NCBI GenBank assembly: GCA_934045905.1
Contig: OW203770.1
Location: 3,596,001-3,660,000, forward strand
Direction of reading: 5' to 3'
DNA from: Leuctra nigra
Lineage: Eukaryota > Arthropoda > Insecta > Plecoptera > Leuctridae
DNA: 64,000 nt
The position numbers and the translations under genes were made by a program. Within the stretch, counting starts at the first letter, position 1, and each line of letters opens with the position of its first letter. The notes under the pieces are model-generated. The model worked only from the letters and a program-made list of their open reading frames with translations. It was not told the DNA's origin and searched no databases. Shown piece by piece: positions 35,563 through 46,839 of this stretch.

Positions 35563-35845
35563 TTTTTTTTGTCTGGGGTTTAACGTCGCACTGCTCTGCA
35601 GCGAGGCTAATGGCGACGGATGAATGATTATGATGATGATTGGGAGATGATGGTGAAGAGTAGGCAAGGATGGACGGTGGGGAGGAGGCGGTCGTGGCCT
35701 ATTAGTGGGGTACCTTCCAGCATTTGCCTGTCGATTGAGGGAAAACCACGAAAAAACCCCAGTCAGGAAGGACGGCCGCGGGAATCGAACCCGGGCCGCC
35801 GGAATACAAGCTCCGAGCGTTAACCACTCACCCAACCTGTTCCTT
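35563..35845 (-). mobile_element. tRNA-derived SINE with 11-bp target duplications
   Basis: TACATCTTGGA flanks it at 35552-35562 and 35846-35856. On the minus strand the head has an A box (TTGGGTGAGTGGTTAACGC) and B box (GGTTCGATTCC). A conserved body follows (CTGGGGTTTTTTCGTGG, GGCAAATGCTGGAAGG), resembling a SINE body common in insects. The poly-A tail is seen as T residues at 35563. Its TSDs date it after the surrounding repeat. Confidence 0.88.
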
Positions 35846-35889
35846 TACATCTTGGAAACAATTGTTTTTGTAAACCGTATTATATAAAT

Positions 35890-36500
35890 AACGTCTTCTT
35901 GTTTGAAATTCAATTCAGTCCATTAGATATCACAGGGATACTTCTAAGTAATCGTCCCTGAATATTGGAATGAATATGCTCTTAACGGAAATAGGAATGC
36001 GTTTACCTCGGTCTACTTCGAAATGTATTTTTGTATGATTGTGATTTCGGAGTAGATGGATGAATTTTGTTATTAAATATAAACAAAATATCAACATACT
36101 GTGTAATGTTGGTTGTATACTGACGTAATGTCATGATTGTAATGCAATGATGGTTCCGAAAACGGCCACGACATCATACTTTGTAACGTACATAATTTGT
36201 TTAGCTGAAAAGTGAACTTAACCTACATTTCAAAATACCGTGTCTGTGAAATATCTACTTGTAAGCGACATGAATTATTGGGTGTTTCGTTGAAAAATGA
36301 AATGCCCACTTACATACACGGCAGTTTGACAACAGCGGCAGAGTACACGAAGCAATAGTTACATAACATATTCTGTTAGGTTCCATTCATCAATAAGAAT
36401 TATCTTAGTATCGACCTACTTTTCGGCACAATTCTAATCAAATCACTTTTATTTCTGAAATTTATTTGGGTAAGTGAATCCTTTATTTATAATATGTAAT
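35890..36500. other. Spacer without recognisable gene
   Basis: AT-rich sequence with no supported feature. Confidence 0.5.
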
Positions 36501-38576
36501 ATACTAGGAAAACGCTCTGTGTAACGCGTTGATGAGCGAGCCTTCGTTCTGCATGCGATTTGATATGCGTTTGCAAGTCTCTGCTCTACAATCCTTAGAA
36601 CTGGAGCATCAAGATAGCAGTGATAAATTGTTTGATAAACCTTTGCATACATTTTCAAATTTATGATTATGGAAGAAATTCCTTATAATGACAATTACTT
36701 TTGACAATAACGACAGATTATTCTAAAAACTGGCAAAAAAACCTAAAATGTTGGTTTCAATGGCCATGCAAAGTTTTAAGTTGATTGCTCAAATGGTTCT
36801 AGTTTAAAATTAAAATAATACAGGACCCACTTTAACAACAATCCCAGAGACCGCTTAAATGTTATTCGGTAGCAAAATTTCAGAGAGATTGGTTGAATAA
36901 TTTGACCTGGGCACTGCAGGCAAAAAACAAAAATACACGGAAATATAATTGAAATAATTGTTGTTAAGCGTTCATTTGTAATCATCAAACATTGAAAATG
37001 AGGAGAAATATTTATGAAATTTGACTTCTGCTATCGACTAACTGTTACTGGAAACTAACAAATATACGTAAACCTGCAATTGACCAAGTGGCTCGAAAGC
37101 TTTCATTAAAAGTTGTATAATTCAATATGAAGTGGCGCAAAAAAATAAATTTGTTTTGAGAGACTACATCGAACCTGTGGGTCCTGAATGCTTAGATACC
37201 ATTTCAGAAAACATACCACAGTTTTATATGTAATATGTTTCAAACATATTTGTTGAATAGAAAAAAGTTAGTTATGATTGAAGCTATATGATATATGTAA
37301 TATATCTATGTAATATAAGAGACAGTGTTGGTCTTAATGATTATGCAAAATATGAGTTTGAACAGATTTATCGAAAACCATTTTCATTTTTCAACCTATA
37401 AGGAGATGTTTATTTAAAATTTAACCAATGAATGGATTTCAAAAAATTATTGTTTACAAACAGAAAAGGTATAGTCTCTATACATGTTTGAAAAATTTCA
37501 GACCGATCGGTGAAAAGGTGCGACTTCAATGGTACGCGGAAGATTCGCCTGCGGAAGATTCGCCTGACCCTCGATTATACCTGTCGAATGAGAGGTTGGA
37601 AGATTCGCCTGCATGGGTTCAGGTAATCAGAAGGGTACACGGAAGATTCGCCTTACAGGAAGGGTCAGGCGAATCTTCCAACACAACTTGGAAGATTCGC
37701 CTGACCCTCTAATATACCTGTCTAATGATAGGTTGGAAGATTCGCCTGCTAGGGGATGTGAATCGGAAATGAAAATTAGGGGTCAGTCAGGATGCACAAA
37801 ATGGTCTGAAACGTGTCAGTTACGCGCATTGTTGGCGGGATATTTCAAACATGATGAGATCGTTTGATTTTGGTACTTCATCACTGTACCAAAATAAAAT
37901 TTTAGTCGAACAAATTTAATGCATTCTAGGAGTAAGAAAATAACTTTTATGGAATAAAAGTAAAGTATTAATTTGGTCGATAAACATAGTATTCCTTTCA
38001 AAGTCCTTTACCAATGTTGTTCATTAATAATTACTACACAACTGTACAATTAATTCTATAAATACGAGGCAGAATGGCCTAAGTCCATTTTCTCTTATAC
38101 TTTTGTCGAAGTCTATCTGACTGATGTCAACAAATATGGTTAGGTTATTGAAGTAATGACTCTGGCACATAACTTAGTTATGATTGAATGAAGGCATAAT
38201 TACTGGTTTTGTAAAAATCCAACCAAGAATAATTATTGAATGGACTTCGGACCTTCTACCACTGATGTACGGATTAATTATTATATATTATCAAAACATA
38301 TTTTACAATGATCGGAAATGTTGATATTTAAATAGTCTATCTATATAATTTTAAAACTAATGAATCCAGAATTCTGATGTAATTCGAAAACCATGATCTT
38401 TTCAAGAAATTGTGAAATAAACCTGAAATTATCTGATATATTGTATGAAGTTGAAAATTGATAAATGATTGACAGGAAATATGTTGAAATGTTTGGATCC
38501 ACTGAAGTATAGTAGGTAGTGAAGTCCGAACATAATATTTTAATCTTCGATATTATTTGATGTTCAGTGTTAAGAC

Positions 38577-39023
38577 GGCTAAGTAGTGAGTTTGACCTCG
38601 AAGAGTTTTTTAATCGATTTTTATCAATATCTTTTTCCAGTGCAATTGTTAACAAAATAGGGCTATGGACGTGAATACAGAACAGTTCAATGAAAATAAT
38701 TTCATAGCTTGGAATAAGTTATTAGTTTTATTTTGTCCAGCAGGCGTTTAGAACCCGAAAATTACTAAATTTTCGGGTTCTAAACACCTCCTGGACACAA
38801 TAAAACTAATAATTTAGTAATAATAAAAAAAATTGTAATTTTCGGGTTCTAAACGCCTGCTGGACAAAATAAAACTAATAACTTATTCCAAGCTATGAAA
38901 TTATTTTCATTGAACTGTTCTGTATTCACGTCCATAGCCCTATTTTGTTAACAATTGCACTGGAAAAAGATATTGATAAAAATCGATTAAAAAACTCTTC
39001 AAGGTCAAACTCACTACCCAGCC
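38577..39023. mobile_element. Fold-back MITE (GGCTGAGTAGTGAG family), copy 1
   Basis: GGCTAAGTAGTGAGTTTGACC is mirrored by TCAAACTCACTACCCAGCC. Arms are about 180 bp, with an inner hairpin around TTTTCGGGTTCTAAAC. Nested in the long-TIR element. Confidence 0.8.
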
Positions 39024-39393
39024 GAGTGAGTTTGACCTTGAAGAGTTTTTTAATCGATTTTTATTAATATCTTTTAATAATGTAATTGTTAACAAAATAA
39101 GGTTTTGTACGCGTCTTTAGAACTGTTCAATGAAAAAAAATTCATAGCTTGAAATGGTTTATTAGATTTTCTTTGTCCTACTGATGTTTAGTACCCGAAA
39201 ATTAGTAAATTATGGTACTAAACATCTGTTGGATAAAATAAAACTAATAACTTATTCCACGCTATGAAATTATTTTAATTGAACAGTTCTGAAGACGAGT
39301 ACAAACACTTATTTTGTTAACAATTATATAGGTAAAAGATATTGATAAAAATCGATTAAAAAACTCTTCAAGGCCACGCTCACTACTCAGCCC
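39021..39393. mobile_element. Fold-back MITE (same family), copy 2
   Basis: It abuts copy 1, begins GCCGAGTGAGTTTGACC and ends GGCCACGCTCACTACTCAGCCC. Arms differ from copy 1 at many sites, so it is an independent member rather than a simple duplication. Confidence 0.75.
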
Positions 39394-40551
39394 TTTAGAC
39401 AAATATCTGGTCTGGAGTCCAGACATCTATCAAAATTACCTACTATAGTTTTGTCCTCACCATTTCCAATATTTTAAAAATTTTGCTGATGGGTAATATA
39501 TTGCAACTTATTCAGATCTTAGTTCACGATAAACTTTTCAATTTATGACAATTCTTGAACTTCTACGTTAACTTCTTTTTTATTTATACACATATTTTTA
39601 TTATGTGTATGTACAATATTTTGTTCTGTTTCACAGGACTTCTTCAGGGCGTTTGTTTTAAAAATTATATGAAAGAAAACAAATTATAAATTGACTAACC
39701 CAGGTATTGCATTGTATTGTATTTGCATCACTATCGAATAATAAAGATGTTAACGTAAAAGTTCAAAGAATTGTCATAAATTTAATGTTTATATATAAAT
39801 ATAATTTATTGAGCAGTTTGGTATGTGTTTATTAAAAATAATTGATAAATGTTTTCTGTATTGTATTATTAATACTTCAATACAGTAGTTCACCCACTTT
39901 TATTCGATAAAGATATTTTCTAAATTCTAGGATGCATGAAATATGTTCCATTAAAATTTGTCTACAATAAAGTACCAAAATCAAACGATCTCATTATGTT
40001 TGAAATATCCCGCCAACAATGCGCGTAACTGACACGTTTCAGACCATTTTGTGCACCCTGACTGACCCCTAATTTTCATTTCCGATTCACATCCCCTAGC
40101 AGGCGAATCTTCCAACCTATCATTAGACAGGTATATTAGAGGGTCAGGCGAATCTTCCAAGTTGTGTTGGAAGATTCGCCTGACCCTTCCTGTAAGGCGA
40201 ATCTTCCGTGTACCCTTCTGATTACCTGAACCCATGCAGGCGAATCTTCCAACCTTTCATTCGACAGGTATAATCGAGGGTCAGGCGAATCTTCCGCAGG
40301 CGAATCTTCCGGCAATCGACTTCAATAGCTCCAGGTAGCAGCAAAAAACAACAAAACAGAGGTCCGTGTCAAAAGAGTCAAAAGGAGTTGCACGCTTCGC
40401 TATGTAGCACAAGGTCATAATAAATGTCCAAATTGTCCATGAATTATTGAGTCAAATAATATTGATTATCTGGAGTAGAATCCATGCCGCCATGTTGAAT
40501 TCCTGCTGTGATATTCGTGTATTTGTAGAAGAGTCGTGATGTAGAAGAAGT

Positions 40552-40691
40552 GGAACAAAGAGGCAACTATCATGTCGTTCATGTGAGGAACAAAGAGGCA
40601 ACTATCATGTCGTTCATGTGAGGAACAAAGAGGCAACTATCATGTCGTTCATGTGAGGAACAAAGAGGCAACTATCATGTCGTTCATTAGA
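40552..40691 (+). repeat. Four 35-bp tandem repeats over the odorant receptor start, with three mini-uORFs
   Basis: A 35-bp unit beginning GGAACAAAGAGGCAACTATC starts at 40552, 40587, 40622 and 40657. Each contains ATGTCGTTCAT. In the first three copies the next bases make Met-Ser-Phe-Met-stop (uORFs 40572-40586, 40607-40621, 40642-40656). In the fourth, GTGA is replaced by TAGA and the frame opens into the receptor. Confidence 0.85.
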
Positions 40692-40776
40692 GTGAGATAT
40701 CGGCAAGTGATGGACGTGATCAATGATAAAGACAAGGACAGCCTGTGGTACATGGAGACATTCATGATCAAGTTGG
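40677..40776 (+). CDS. Odorant receptor (7tm_6), exon 1
   Basis: Start chosen at 40677 because it is the only ATG in the repeated leader that opens into the receptor frame (MSFIRVRYRQVMD...). It has 33 codons plus one base, then donor GGTGAGT. It encodes the cytoplasmic N-terminus; insect odorant receptors place the N-terminus inside the cell. It joins exon 2 by a split glycine in the common N-terminal motif of the family, L-G-L-W. Confidence 0.8.
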
Positions 40777-41223
40777 GTGAGTATTTCATAGCAGAGGGCG
40801 TAACTTGATAGTATACTTGGCCCGGCGAGCGTGTAGCATTTCCTTTCATGGGTCGAACATCTTTTTATGACCTGCCATTCCACCTACACTGTTGCCATTT
40901 TATACAACTTTCCGTGAATTTTAAAAGCCGACTGCATTGAAAGATATTTGGCACCACAGCAAAACAACCCTTTCCCGAACACCTGCAGTGGTTGGGAGAT
41001 ATTTATAACCGAATACGCGTCAAAACACTCAGGATTACAAAAGGATTGCACTCAGGATTACTGGCTACACGGTTGCTGGGCCAACTTTAACTTGATAGAG
41101 GCACTGTTTGATTACACCTACCTAAGTTTCATTCGAGTGATGTAGCATGCCACTGGGAAATGTTTGAAGTAATAAAAGTTGTGGTGGTGAAAGGTTGTGT
41201 CAATGGCTCTTCATTGCTCCTAG

Positions 41224-41629
41224 GACTCTGGGTGACTGACAACTGCTCAAGAAGACTGAGTCTACCAACTACAATGCTCCTCTTCTCGACTCCAGTGTGG
41301 ATGTTGTCATGCTTGCGCTCTCTAGTGCTGAGTCTGCGCACTATGACAGACACGTTGGCACCTCTCCAGGACTTTCTCTACATCACGCTGCTATCAGTGG
41401 CCATCATGACGATTGCGTACAAGCAATGCGCGTTCCAGATGATCGTCAAATGTCTCAAGAGAATGAGGAAACAGAAACATTGGTATGAAGCAGCTGCACA
41501 AATTATGGAGAAATCAGAGAAAATTATGAAAGTTTTTGTATTATTTTTTATCGGTTTAGATATATTTCTGCCATTTCTGCTTCTTCTTGTACTTCTAAAA
41601 TGCCTTGTTGAAAGGAAGATTCGACACTG
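41224..41629 (+). CDS. Odorant receptor, exon 2
   Basis: Acceptor GCTCCTAG and donor GTAAGT; 406 bases, phases 1 in and 2 out. It encodes residues about 34-169 with three hydrophobic segments: around TMLLFSTPVWMLSCL, DFLYITLLSVAIMTIAY and VFVLFFIGLDIFLPFLLLL. Between the second and third is a basic amphipathic stretch (KCLKRMRKQKHWYEAA). Order and spacing fit transmembrane helices 1-3 of the family. Confidence 0.85.
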
Positions 41630-42156
41630 GTAAGTTTGTGTGAATGAACCACATTTCGATGGTGAAGGCCACAGAAACTAACACCAATATTTTCGATACT
41701 GATGTTATTGTGTATAATCCGAGAATTTGAATCGAGAATCAAAGTTGCATCTGTTGAAATAGTAGTCAATGTAATTTAATTAAATTTACTTTTTCCTGTT
41801 GCCAGAAAAAGAGCAAAAATGCCTAATCCACAAACAAATTAAAAAATCATCAATGAAATTAAATTCATAGCATTTATTAGACATACAGATTTTTTGTGAG
41901 CAATGTCAACAAAATTTATCAGCATTTTTTTTTCGTACTACCTGCAAGGTTTTAATATTGAGGCTTATGTCATTTTCCCTGATACGATCGACAATTTTCT
42001 TAAATGAATGCCACTTTTCAAGATTCTGGAAGAATTGAGTGGTCTCATGAATCAACATTATCATATTTCCTATAGTCAATCAATCACCAGATTGTGAGCA
42101 ATACCGGACGATTTCTTTAACTTATATACGGATACTAACATATTAAACTATTTCAG

Positions 42157-42672
42157 GATTTGGATGCCATTTGACCAAACCACGTCACCTGTGTTTGAAA
42201 TTACACAAATTACATTTGTCTTTACGGAATACGCTTTAGTAACAATAGCTCATTTCGTACCACTAAATTTCGTAGTATCTTTCTTCATTCTCGTGATCGC
42301 CCAGTGGAAGATACTGAGACACAATCTGAGCCACTTGCCTCAACGAGCAAGAGCAAACATTCGACTTGAAGCTATTCTCACGCGAGCTGCTGGTAAGTGG
42401 ATGAAAGCAGCGGGAGTTGGAAGATTTGCTCGGAGATATCCTCGCAGAGTTTTGTCAAGAAGAACGCTGCTACTTGAGTGGTGCTCTGTGACCTTGGACT
42501 CTCACAGCCAAGACATTGTGGACAATCAGGCAGATGAGTTGCCTATGGAGAGCGCCTGGTGGAGGAAAGAAGCCGATGAAGAAGTTTGGCAACATATCAG
42601 GAAGAAGAGGTTTGACCTTGAAATGCACCGCCTCCTCGGTGACTGCGTCAAACATCATCAAGATCTGTTGGA
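42157..42672 (+). CDS. Odorant receptor, exon 3
   Basis: Acceptor CTATTTCAG, donor GTAAGT, 516 bases. Residues about 169-341. It begins WIWMPFD, typical of the extracellular loop after helix 3. Helix 4 follows (LNFVVSFFILVIAQW), then a long intracellular stretch rich in Arg, Trp and His (WWRKEADEEVWQHI, LLGDCVKHHQDLLE). The H-x-x-L-L motif before helix 5 is typical. The intracellular loop is longer than usual, explaining the 481-residue length. Confidence 0.85.
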
Positions 42673-42868
42673 GTAAGTACCTGCTGGTCATACAGGGTAT
42701 CTTTGCACGCGACACGCTGTACACACTAAATAAATTCTGGGTCAAGTTCTCAAACTTTTTAGTAACAAAACGTTCAACATTGGCACAGCTGTCATGTAAT
42801 TCACTTTTGTTGCCATGTTTGCTTGGACTAAACGTTTAGTTACAGTTTGGACAGCGAGAGTCTAAACT

Positions 42869-42991
42869 CTCACCAGAATGCGCTGATTGGCAGTTTTCTG
42901 CTAGGCCGAGTAAGACTTCATTGCGCGCTCACCTTGCAATGACGTCTTTCTCGGCCTAACAGCGTAAGTGACGGTGGCTCCGTCTGGTGAG
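42869..42991. mobile_element. Hairpin MITE, copy 1 (in odorant receptor intron 3)
   Basis: CTCACCAGA and TCTGGTGAG close the element. The core CTGCTAGGCCGAGTAAGAC ... CATTGCGCGCTCACC ... GCAATG ... GTCTTTCTCGGCCTAACAG is palindromic. A second copy is at 58587-58709. Confidence 0.8.
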
Positions 42992-43108
42992 CGATCAAAC
43001 ATAGTAAAAACGAACTGTATGGTTGATTATGGCATGAAACTGAGCACATAACGTACTTGTATTAATAAGAAATAATTTCGGTGTGAAAACAAAACATATT
43101 TTCACTAA

Positions 43109-45321
43109 CTAGGAGAACGCTCTGTGTAACGCGTTGATAAGCGAGCACGGATACGTACAACACCTCGATCCATAAGCAATAATATACGTAAAACAATTGA
43201 AATCTAGAAGCACGATCCATTAAATTATATAAAAAAAATGCATTTGCTTCTCATTGCAAGTAACACTACACTCATGTGTATTTATTGGAATATTTAGGTA
43301 TTATGGATTAATAAAAAATAAAAAATAAAAATACAAAGATTCAATCCACAAAATAGACCATTATCTAAGTGTGTAACAAGTTGGCCTATCTAGGTTAGAA
43401 AATTAACTTTAAAAATAATAATGTTTGCTTGAAGTAGGTTTAAAGAATGAACAAGCTTGTAGCATGGCATTCTTAGAGTCAAGGTTAACTGAACACAAAG
43501 TAATTAATTAGAATCATTATGTAAACTTACAATCTTAAAATTCAACAGCAATCAAAATATAGACAAAAATATAACGAGCAATCAAATAAGTTTAACAATG
43601 TGCAATTATATCAAGAAAGTGAGTGAATCCATATAAAAAGTATGTGACCTTACCTAAATTGTGATGTCACCACGTAATAACAAGTGAACCAGTCATTGTG
43701 ATAACGCTACAAAACCAGTCAGCCAGACTAGTTTTCAGTGATTCCAAGAAAAGCATGGGCCTACGTGCAGAAAGAAAGTCGTTTCGCGGGCTTTAGAAAT
43801 GACAGAATGTCTAAAATTAGCTACCACGTGTACGAAACCAACCAATCAGATTCTTTGGAGGGAAAACGATGTCAGAGGGTATAAAACGTCAGGCTACCAG
43901 CCAAACTTCATCAGTCGGAGTTTTCTCAGAGCAGTGAGACCTGCCTCGCGAACCGTGAAGCCTTGTGCACGCAACATAGTATAATTTCAGCGAGACAGTG
44001 CCGATGTGATCGAAGGTAAACATTAAAATAACATTTTTGTATAAACGTCAACCCAGTAAATTCAAACTTCAAGCCTAATGCTGAGGCAAATAATATCGCA
44101 TTAAGACAATTTCAAGTTACAAGTGATCAACTGAACAGTTTCAACATTAAAGTCAGTAAATGTTAAAGTATAAAAGTTAGTGAATTGCAACTCCGGGAGA
44201 AACCGACGAGTCTGCAGCCAGGAACGTCATCAGCCTGAGCCAACTTGATCCAACTGCTCGAGGAGGTCACTCCTTGTGCACGGACTGCTGGACGTCCTGG
44301 TAACCAAGGGGTTATTAGACAACATCATCGCATCGCAGCTGAAGGAGGTGACATATCCAGTCATTTCATTCTGCTGGTGGACTGGAGTTCACGGGACACA
44401 CTACGCAAGAGTCAACGCCATCCACTTGTTTACGCGGAAGTAAACAAACCAGACGACATCATCACTACTGCCGACGTATCGAACGTAATATTGTTTCATA
44501 ATTTTTGATTGCTCTTTTCACATCAATGAACATTTATTTTCTTTGTAATAAACAAATTATAATATTGCTGATTCTTTGTGTTCTACCCTCTGAGCCAAAT
44601 CCCGCAGGTTTCAAGTGCTAATATGAGCAAACCTAATTTAAGAAATATTATCCAAACAGACCGTTCCGTTTAATAGAGCTTACCTAACACATTGCTTACC
44701 TAACATAAACCTAACTCGTTGGATCTATAAGAAAAATATCGACTGAATAAATAAAATATTTTATAAAATTAATTTCAATTAACAACTAACCAAACTGTTT
44801 CTACAATCAAGCAGACATTTTGCTGGTCTACAAATAATTAGCTCAACCTTTAAAAGGATTTAAAGTAAGACTGCATGTTAAAACTCTTATAATAACCTAT
44901 ATACCTACATTAATTACATCTTCTTCAAGAAAATAAAATAAAACCCAAGTATAACCTAGCAGGTATTGCTATAACTATATATCATACCGTAAAACGTATT
45001 CTAACAATAAAATAGATAGACAGCTGCTTGCTTCCGAGTTGTTTTGAATGGAGCGCATCGGGCGGCCGCAACGGACTCCTCGAACCTACAATGCTATTTA
45101 TATGGGAAAACATGTTTTTTTTTTTATTTATGGACGTATCTTTTTTAAAAACTATACAGGTCTAAGTTAGTATGAGATGAAGGTGTGTGCAAAATTTCAG
45201 ATCGATACGTTGACCGGTGCGACCTGGGTTGAACCAGCAAAAAAAAAAAAAAAAAAAAAAACACACACACAGAGAAAGTGCCGCAAGAGTCAAGTGGAGA
45301 CGCTCGCTCCGCTCGCTTAAT
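43109..45321 (-). mobile_element. Helitron (minus orientation) filling odorant receptor intron 3
   Basis: The 3' end is at 43109 (ACTAGGAGAACGCTCTGTG on the plus strand). The far end carries AAAATTTCAGATCGAT, a poly-A run and GACGCTCGCTCCGCTCGCT at 45298-45321. A complementary TCATTAAGCGAGC just before the exon 4 acceptor could be the 5' terminus. The element appears to have acquired a putative LTR or promoter segment (43620-44600). No Rep/helicase seen. Confidence 0.55.
43620..44600 (+). promoter_or_regulatory. Candidate core promoter and poly(A) unit, possibly a solo LTR
   Basis: TATAAAA (43880-43886) is 31-33 bases before an initiator TCAGTC (A at 43913), an ideal arthropod Pol II core promoter. 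A GC-richer transcribed stretch follows and AATAAA lies at 44547-44552. Promoter, short body and poly(A) signal within 1 kb resembles a retroviral-type LTR, but TG/CA ends and a target duplication were not identified. A captured host first exon is the alternative. Host gene use is unproven. Confidence 0.4.
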
Positions 45322-45339
45322 GATGCTACTTCTTTACAG

Positions 45340-45439
45340 GATTGTAAATGAATTCGAAGCCGCCATTCAGCCTCTTGCCCAGACGTTTGTTTCGTTCATC
45401 ATGATTATGATGACATCGTTTATGTTGTATTCCGAGAAG
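45340..45439 (+). CDS. Odorant receptor, exon 4
   Basis: Acceptor TTCTTTACAG, donor GTAGGT, 100 bases, phase 2 in and 0 out. It encodes EIVNEFEAAIQPLAQTF then helix 5 (VSFIMIMMTSFMLY) and SEK. The acceptor is only about 18 bases from Helitron-type repeat, so much of the branch-point region is transposon-derived. Confidence 0.85.
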
Positions 45440-45671
45440 GTAGGTACTCACATACTGGCCAACATTGTATTTAATTAACCTACAAGAATGGCAAATTACC
45501 AATACAATATTTAAGGGAGTTGGTAAAGAATTATTAAACGAACCTCCCATATTCTGTTATACGTGGGCAATAATCATAGAATATGAGAATTACACAAAGA
45601 GCGTTTGTGATGATCTATCGCAGCGAGAGTCTTTATTGTTTAAAGAACTCCTATTTTAATAGGCCCTACTT

Positions 45672-46038
45672 TAGGTGGTGCAAGCGCGAGCGATTTTGCC
45701 GCTTGTTGAAGGCCCTTTTTATGGCTACGATTAAAGACAAAAAGTGTTGACGAAATGATTTGAAATTTTAATCATGATTAGATAAAGACAAACTTGGGGA
45801 CATTACCTTTTTTGCTTTGTAATAATAATTAGTTGATTTAAGTGAAAAATTTTATATTTTCGTCTCTCACTTGTTGCCGTTTGAAATTTAATTTTTAAAA
45901 TTGTACAATTAGAGTCTTCATTTATACAATAAGATTAGAATTTGATCATGTGAACATCCTATCAAAGTTACCTACACCCACTTATGAAACAATTTTTCCC
46001 TCACAATTTGCTAAAACTGTCGAGCGCTTGTAACACCT
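45672..46038. mobile_element. Fold-back MITE in odorant receptor intron 4
   Basis: AGGTGGTGCAAGCGCGAGC is mirrored by GAGCGCTTGTAACACCTT. Inner TAATCATGATTAGAT and GTTTGAAATTTAATTTTTAA match the elements at 18010 and 49560. Confidence 0.6.
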
Positions 46039-46122
46039 TGAAATCACTTTTTACTTAAGCGCTATAATGTTTTGCTCCTCAATACTTGTATCTATCAATT
46101 CCAACCTGATACGTTATTTCAG

Positions 46123-46227
46123 CTGAAGGCTACTGATGAGGAAAGTGTTTTGAGGGTTATGATCGCCTGCATTCTGATTCCCCTGTCGTACTTAGTCGCT
46201 TGGCTCTCACAGAGAATTGCAGATGAG
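46123..46227 (+). CDS. Odorant receptor, exon 5
   Basis: Acceptor TTATTTCAG, donor GTATGG, exactly 35 codons. It encodes LKATDEESVLRVM, helix 6 (IACILIPLSYLVAWL) and SQRIADE. The closing residues run into SES of the next exon, the conserved intracellular loop 3. Confidence 0.88.
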
Positions 46228-46309
46228 GTATGGAAATGTGCGAAATGCTCACCAAAACACAAGTCCACTTTTCAATGGTTTCACATGAATAATTTCATTG
46301 TTCTTCTAG

Positions 46310-46465
46310 AGTGAATCCATACGGGAGGCTGCGTATGATACACAGTGGTACGCAGCAACAGATGGGTTCAAGAGGTCAATCCGTATCATCATTTCACGTG
46401 CTAATCAACCTGCTGTCATCACAGTGGCTGGGTTTGTCCCTGGAACTGTGGAGACATTCAGCAAT
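46310..46465 (+). CDS. Odorant receptor, exon 6
   Basis: Acceptor TTCTTCTAG, donor GTGAGT, exactly 52 codons. It holds the most diagnostic region of the family: SESIREAAYDTQWYAA, then SIRIIISRANQPAVITVAGF and PGTVETFSN. These correspond to the conserved S/A-x-Y-x-x-W and P-x-x-I/L-T-A-G elements around helix 7 of 7tm_6 receptors, which interact with the Orco co-receptor to form a ligand-gated cation channel. Confidence 0.9.
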
Positions 46466-46745
46466 GTGAGTTGTTCGCTAATGATTTAATAAGATCAGTA
46501 AATATAAATGAATAAATAATAGATACCTACTTCACTTTCATTGTTTTCGAATATGATTTACACAGTGTCCTTTGAACAGATACTTTGTTTCAATTCAAGA
46601 ATCAAGATTATAAAACCAACTGAATGTGCCAAGTTGAAGTGGGAATGCAACTTTATTTAAGTACCTACAAAATGTCTACACTCGCAGGGAGCGTATAGTA
46701 ACTTCCTCGACTACAATAATAAATATATAATTATTGTAATTACAG

Positions 46746-46808
46746 ATTACTTTCTTCGTATTCAAATGTTTCACCACCTTGAGAGACATACAGAAAAACA
46801 AAAAGTAA
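46746..46808 (+). CDS. Odorant receptor, exon 7 (C-terminus)
   Basis: Acceptor AATTACAG, then 20 codons and a stop: ITFFVFKCFTTLRD and a lysine-rich tail. It completes helix 7 and the short extracellular C-terminus. Total model is 1446 coding bases, 481 residues, with every splice phase consistent and no stop. The last exon is short but usual for the family. Confidence 0.8.
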   Translation: MTFFVFKCFTTLRDIQKNKK

Positions 46809-46839
46809 AGTGAACATAAAACTTCAAGCAAGATCGATG

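Larger units (their letters stand above)
37531..40316. mobile_element. 2.8-kb long-TIR element with 10-bp target duplication (Mutator/Foldback-like)
   Basis: CGACTTCAAT is duplicated exactly at 37521-37530 and 40317-40326. The terminal inverted repeats are about 345 bp each (37531-37876 and 39972-40316) and carry seven copies of GGAAGATTCGCCT per arm in mixed orientation. Long TIRs with 9-11 bp duplications are typical of Mutator-like or Foldback elements. The centre has no transposase; it contains two smaller fold-backs. Confidence 0.85.
36505..40405 (-). mobile_element. Helitron (minus orientation) split by a long-TIR element
   Basis: The 3' end is at 36505 (ACTAGGAAAACGCTCTGTG on the plus strand, complement of hairpin plus CTAG, with T outside). 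Helitron-family sequence runs to 37530, is interrupted by 37531-40316, and resumes at 40327 with AGAGGTCCGTG and CACGCTTCGCT. No Rep/helicase is encoded. Confidence 0.7.
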
